Positions 12,770-12,886 of a stretch of 12,886 nucleotides of DNA are shown in pieces (the stretch's first letter is position 1; each line of letters opens with the position of its first letter). This DNA is from an uncultured Bacilli bacterium (GTDB lineage Bacteria; Bacillota_I; Bacilli_A; RF39; UBA660): positions 1 to 12,886 of the forward strand of contig CALVPO010000039.1 in the NCBI GenBank assembly GCA_944351345.1, written 5' to 3'. The notes beneath the pieces are model-generated. The model saw nothing but the letters and a program-made list of their open reading frames with translations, was not told the DNA's origin and searched no databases. The translations under genes were made by a program, and so were the position numbers.

Positions 12770-12782
12770 CGTAGATTGCTAA
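12756..12782. promoter_or_regulatory. CIRCE-like operator (HrcA site) upstream of clpB
   Basis: TTAGCAATT (12756-12764), nine bases, GATTGCTAA (12774-12782). The CIRCE consensus is TTAGCACTC-N9-GAGTGCTAA. The spacing is exact and 15 of 18 arm positions agree by eye. The repeat extends outward to TTTTAGCAAT/ATTGCTAAAA. It covers the -35 box of the clpB promoter, as HrcA operators often do. HrcA repression is inferred; hrcA itself is not in the window. Confidence 0.72.
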
Positions 12783-12886
12783 AAAATATTTTTGTTTTTT
12801 TGTCTATATTAAGGGATTTTTCAAAAATAAAAGTCACCCTTGTTTAAATTTTAGATGGATTTATAATAACACTCCATTTTTCTATA

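Noticed and set aside
12811..12841. AAGGG...CCCTT inverted repeat near the right edge
   Set aside because: Only five pairs with a 21-base loop and no clear T-run; too weak to call.
12840..12867. Plus-strand promoter TTGTTT-N16-TATAAT pointing out of the window
   Set aside because: The -35 match is poor, the area is AT-rich, and the gene it would serve is outside the window.
1..12886. Mycoplasma-type genetic code (TGA as tryptophan)
   Set aside because: TGA ends cdd, era, yqzL and mreC at the expected places, and conserved tryptophans are TGG. The short ClpB alone does not make it a mycoplasma.
12715..12886. CtsR operator upstream of clpB
   Set aside because: No direct repeat of GGTCAAA type on either strand; the repeat present is of the CIRCE type.

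Overview
The window reads as chromosomal core sequence from a very AT-rich, low-GC Gram-positive bacterium of the Bacilli/Firmicutes type. Four things support this: the gene order dgkA-cdd-era-yqzL-recO, which matches Bacillus subtilis; TTGACA/TATAAT-type promoters; Shine-Dalgarno sequences of the GGAGG/GGTGAT kind; and small proteins of families linked to endospore formers (Cse60, YdcC/GerS-like). TGA is used as a stop codon (cdd, era, yqzL, mreC) and tryptophan is TGG, so this is not a mycoplasma using code 4. MreC and MreD imply a wall-bearing, elongating cell.

Layout. (1) 1-2529, plus strand: the end of dgkA (undecaprenol/diacylglycerol kinase), cdd, era, a 36-codon yqzL and recO, tightly packed with an ATGA overlap between cdd and era. 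(2) 2526-2873: a probable small minus-strand membrane protein that converges on recO, then a short AT-rich leader. (3) 2874-4237: mreC-mreD, overlapping by ATGA. (4) 4238-8165: two overlapping hairpins and a good promoter, then a three-gene unit of a dNMP-kinase-like P-loop protein, a UPF0200/dephospho-CoA-kinase-like P-loop protein, and alaS, joined by 4-base and 1-base overlaps. (5) 8166-10521: a small envelope/sporulation-flavoured block with a lipoprotein, a Cse60-family protein, a DUF378 two-helix membrane protein on the minus strand, and a YdcC/GerS-like lipoprotein with a long Asn-rich linker and an extra C-terminal domain. (6) 10522-12886, minus strand: clpB lacking the usual N-terminal domain. 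Its near-consensus promoter is overlapped by a CIRCE-like inverted repeat, the HrcA operator.

Most of this is ordinary housekeeping: lipid recycling, pyrimidine salvage, ribosome maturation, recombination, cell shape, tRNA charging and protein disaggregation. The parts worth a second look are the HrcA-type control and N-domain loss of ClpB, the archaeal-style UPF0200 kinase in a bacterial operon, the modified YdcC-like lipoprotein, the unrecognised small membrane protein opposite recO, and several hairpins that overlap stop codons or promoters. I see no CRISPR array, tRNA, rRNA, insertion sequence or phage gene. No obvious new defence or mobile system is present.
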